A DNA stretch of 8,949 nt from Campylobacteraceae bacterium (GTDB lineage Bacteria > Campylobacterota > Campylobacteria > Campylobacterales > Sulfurovaceae), in contig JALWZK010000018.1 of the NCBI GenBank assembly GCA_027002665.1, positions 1 through 8,949 of the forward strand, given 5' to 3'. The position numbers and the translations under genes were made by a program. Of the stretch, positions 7,312 through 8,949 are shown piece by piece. The notes beneath the pieces were generated by a model. That model did no database searches. It worked only from the letters and a program-made list of their open reading frames with translations, and was not told the origin of the DNA. The number at the start of each line of letters is the position of its first letter. The stretch's first letter is position 1.

Positions 7312-8949
7312 TGTCTTTTTGGTAAAACTCTTCTCTGCATCGGTTTAGCCATAATAGAACCATTTTTACCTTTCGACTTATAATTCCCACTACTTCTACT
7401 CAATGATATGGTAGTGCAACTATTATTAAAAGAGGCATCAAAAGTATCCAATAGATAATTTCCCTTTTTTAGATTTACCATAAGGGTATCTTTTGGGGAA
7501 CCCTCATAGGAGGATATTGCTATATCTTTATGTGGATACATTGTCTGATATAGTATCATATCCGGGTCAGAGCTGGGATTATCTGAGTTTGCACTAAATT
7601 GATAGAAACCATCACTATCTATCTTAATTTTAATAAAATTTCTATTTCCAAGTTTATTATAGACTCCATAACTGTTTCTACTACAGACATTAATAGTTCC
7701 TCCTATATTTAACTCTTTATATATGGGAACAGTTACAGGACTATTTGCACTATTGGTTCTATTACTTCCATAGGCATCTACAATTGAGTTAATATTCTCA
7801 TGGGCTACTGTCTTATCTATATTCTCCTTTTGATTAGGGTTTTCCCTTTTGAGTGCATCTATAAATGAGAATATACTTGTAAATGCCGGAGTGTTCCGTT
7901 CTGCTCCTACAAGAACTCTATATATGGGTTTAAAACCTAAGCTCGTCTTGTCATGAGCCTCATTTGTCTTATCATATAGGTCATATAAAATTCTCTGAAC
8001 TGAACCTTCACTATACCAACCGGGATTCTCTGGCCTCCCATTTTCTAAATCCATATACCACCCACTGGACTGTTTATATCCTGAAGTATCAAAATATATC
8101 GGGTCATCTGTCGCAATTCCTGACCAAGCATTACCCCACCCCTCTCCAAAGGCTACTCGTATATCTAAGAGTTCGCCCGGGCTGTGAGGCCCACCAATAT
8201 TATCAGCTCTTGAGAATTGGTCTTCAAAGTAGTGACCCCACTCATGGATAATAATATGGTTATCATACTCATCTGTATCACTGTTGGCATCACCCAATAT
8301 CCAAAGTCCTCTCTCTCCATCATAGTTTGAGGTAATTATCTGTCCACTGTTGGGGTCACCTGAAGCTGCTACATTATTAATAGACCAATTTACAGTTAAT
8401 TGGGGAAATTTAACATTTCTATCTGCCTCTCGAACTCTACTCATTGCTTGATAGATACTATCTAAGATAGCAAATGGTGCGGCAATTCTCGGTTTAGTAT
8501 AATCTTCTCCCGTCCAACCGGAAGAGGCGTGTAGATTTCTAATGCTCTTTTTTACTCCTGTATTGTGATAACCTCCATCTATAACATATAGTGCTTTACT
8601 ATTCGTATTATCAACAACAGAGACATCCCAATAATCTTTTTTATACATTCTCGCATAGGCTTTAATTTTGACTACACTATTTATTGGAACAACTAATCTA
8701 TATTTTCCATTTTTATCTGTAGAGGTTGTCGCTACTGTTTTACCCGTAGTATCAATCGCTTTTATTAAAATACCTCTTGCAGGAAGCTTTTTAATATGTT
8801 TATAATCAAGCTTGGCTATTCCATTATACTCATCGGTAACTGCTGGAACTCTATCGTAGGTAATTTTTCCCAGAATCTCCACCTCATCTTTATTAATATC
8901 AGTATGTTGAGAACAACTTAAAAATAGTAATAGAGGCAATATATATAAT
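7302..8949 (-). CDS. Lipoprotein zinc metallopeptidase, paralogue 1 (5' end beyond window)
   Basis: The frame is open to the right edge: the visible N-terminus LYILPLLLFLSCSQ is the hydrophobic core and lipobox (FLSC) of a lipoprotein signal, so the true start, with its basic residues, is just outside. The TTG at 8937-8939 lies inside this signal core and is not a credible start. After the Cys come a regulatory-like beta domain (VEILGKITYDRV, ARGILIKAI, STDKNGKYRLVVP), a linking segment (HASSGW, APFAILDSIYQAM), and the peptidase core. HEWGH is coded at 8232-8246 and the third-ligand Glu of GEGWG at 8142-8144, 29 residues after the second His. A C-terminal beta domain (FIKIKIDSDGFYQFSA, GNYLLDTFD) has a Cys pair shared with the paralogue. 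It alone ends in a basic tail (SKGKNGS to RRVLPKRQYY). The other paralogue follows after about 45 bases. Family unnamed; substrate unknown. Confidence 0.87.
   Translation of the reverse strand, partial: LYILPLLLFLSCSQHTDINKDEVEILGKITYDRVPAVTDEYNGIAKLDYKHIKKLPARGILIKAIDTTGKTVATTSTDKNGKYRLVVPINSVVKIKAYARMYKKDYWDVSVVDNTNSKALYVIDGGYHNTGVKKSIRNLHASSGWTGEDYTKPRIAAPFAILDSIYQAMSRVREADRNVKFPQLTVNWSINNVAASGDPNSGQIITSNYDGERGLWILGDANSDTDEYDNHIIIHEWGHYFEDQFSRADNIGGPHSPGELLDIRVAFGEGWGNAWSGIATDDPIYFDTSGYKQSSGWYMDLENGRPENPGWYSEGSVQRILYDLYDKTNEAHDKTSLGFKPIYRVLVGAERNTPAFTSIFSFIDALKRENPNQKENIDKTVAHENINSIVDAYGSNRTNSANSPVTVPIYKELNIGGTINVCSRNSYGVYNKLGNRNFIKIKIDSDGFYQFSANSDNPSSDPDMILYQTMYPHKDIAISSYEGSPKDTLMVNLKKGNYLLDTFDASFNNSCTTISLSRSSGNYKSKGKNGSIMAKPMQRRVLPKRQYY
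8122..8158. repeat. 37-base exact repeat, copy in paralogue 1
   Basis: Partner of 6310-6346, with no mismatch over 37 bases; it encodes the GEGWGNAWS segment holding the third zinc ligand. The surrounding sequence has diverged, including at synonymous positions. Confidence 0.9.

Noticed and set aside
8937..8939. TTG as the start of paralogue 1
   Set aside because: It would leave a signal peptide with no basic n-region; the frame is open upstream to the window edge with more hydrophobic signal residues.
1..8949. CRISPR array, tRNA, rRNA, transposase or integration site
   Set aside because: No regularly spaced direct repeats, cloverleaf-like segments, transposase motifs or flanking terminal repeats were seen on either strand.

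Overview
The window looks like a chromosomal segment of an AT-rich member of the Campylobacterota (Epsilonproteobacteria). The main evidence is the block rpsP, KH-domain RNA-binding protein, rimM, whose order and protein sequences (S16 beginning [18 protein letters not shown]) match what I remember of Campylobacter, Helicobacter and Sulfurimonas. A PrtC/TrhP-like U32 protein is consistent with this. The genus cannot be set from the sequence alone. All seven genes lie on the minus strand, so transcription runs from high to low coordinates. The window is gene-dense: no gene-free stretch exceeds 100 bases, and I see no RNA gene, insertion sequence or CRISPR array.

Right part (about 5049-8949): a secreted or envelope module of three tightly packed genes. 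Two tandem paralogues encode lipoproteins of about 550 residues, the first cut by the window edge. Each has a lipobox, a carboxypeptidase-regulatory-like beta domain, a gluzincin-type zinc metallopeptidase core (HEWGH, then a GEGWG glutamate 29 residues further on) and a C-terminal beta domain with a probable disulfide. They are followed 12 bases later by a 181-residue secreted protein with no cysteines and a likely single Ig-like beta domain. No function is established for this set.

Middle part (1047-4954): a U32 protein with the family signature and four cysteines placed to hold an Fe-S cluster, probably an RNA hydroxylation factor of the TrhP type. It overlaps by four bases (GTGA) an 871-residue exported protein. 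That protein appears to join an HETAH metallopeptidase domain, a beta-propeller-like region and a C-terminal outer-membrane beta-barrel ending in Phe.

Left part (1-951): the ribosome-biogenesis operon start: rpsP (S16), khpA-like KH protein, and rimM, which runs off the window. Relatives I recall carry ffh directly upstream of rpsP; here that place is taken by the U32/metalloprotease pair. A possible promoter and a small inverted repeat lie in the 95-base leader before rpsP.

The most unusual content is three predicted HEXXH zinc peptidases from two different architectures within about 8 kb, all exported, in a lineage where these arrangements are not standard annotation. The best candidates for something undescribed are the tandem lipoprotein peptidases with their small secreted partner, and the peptidase-propeller-barrel fusion.
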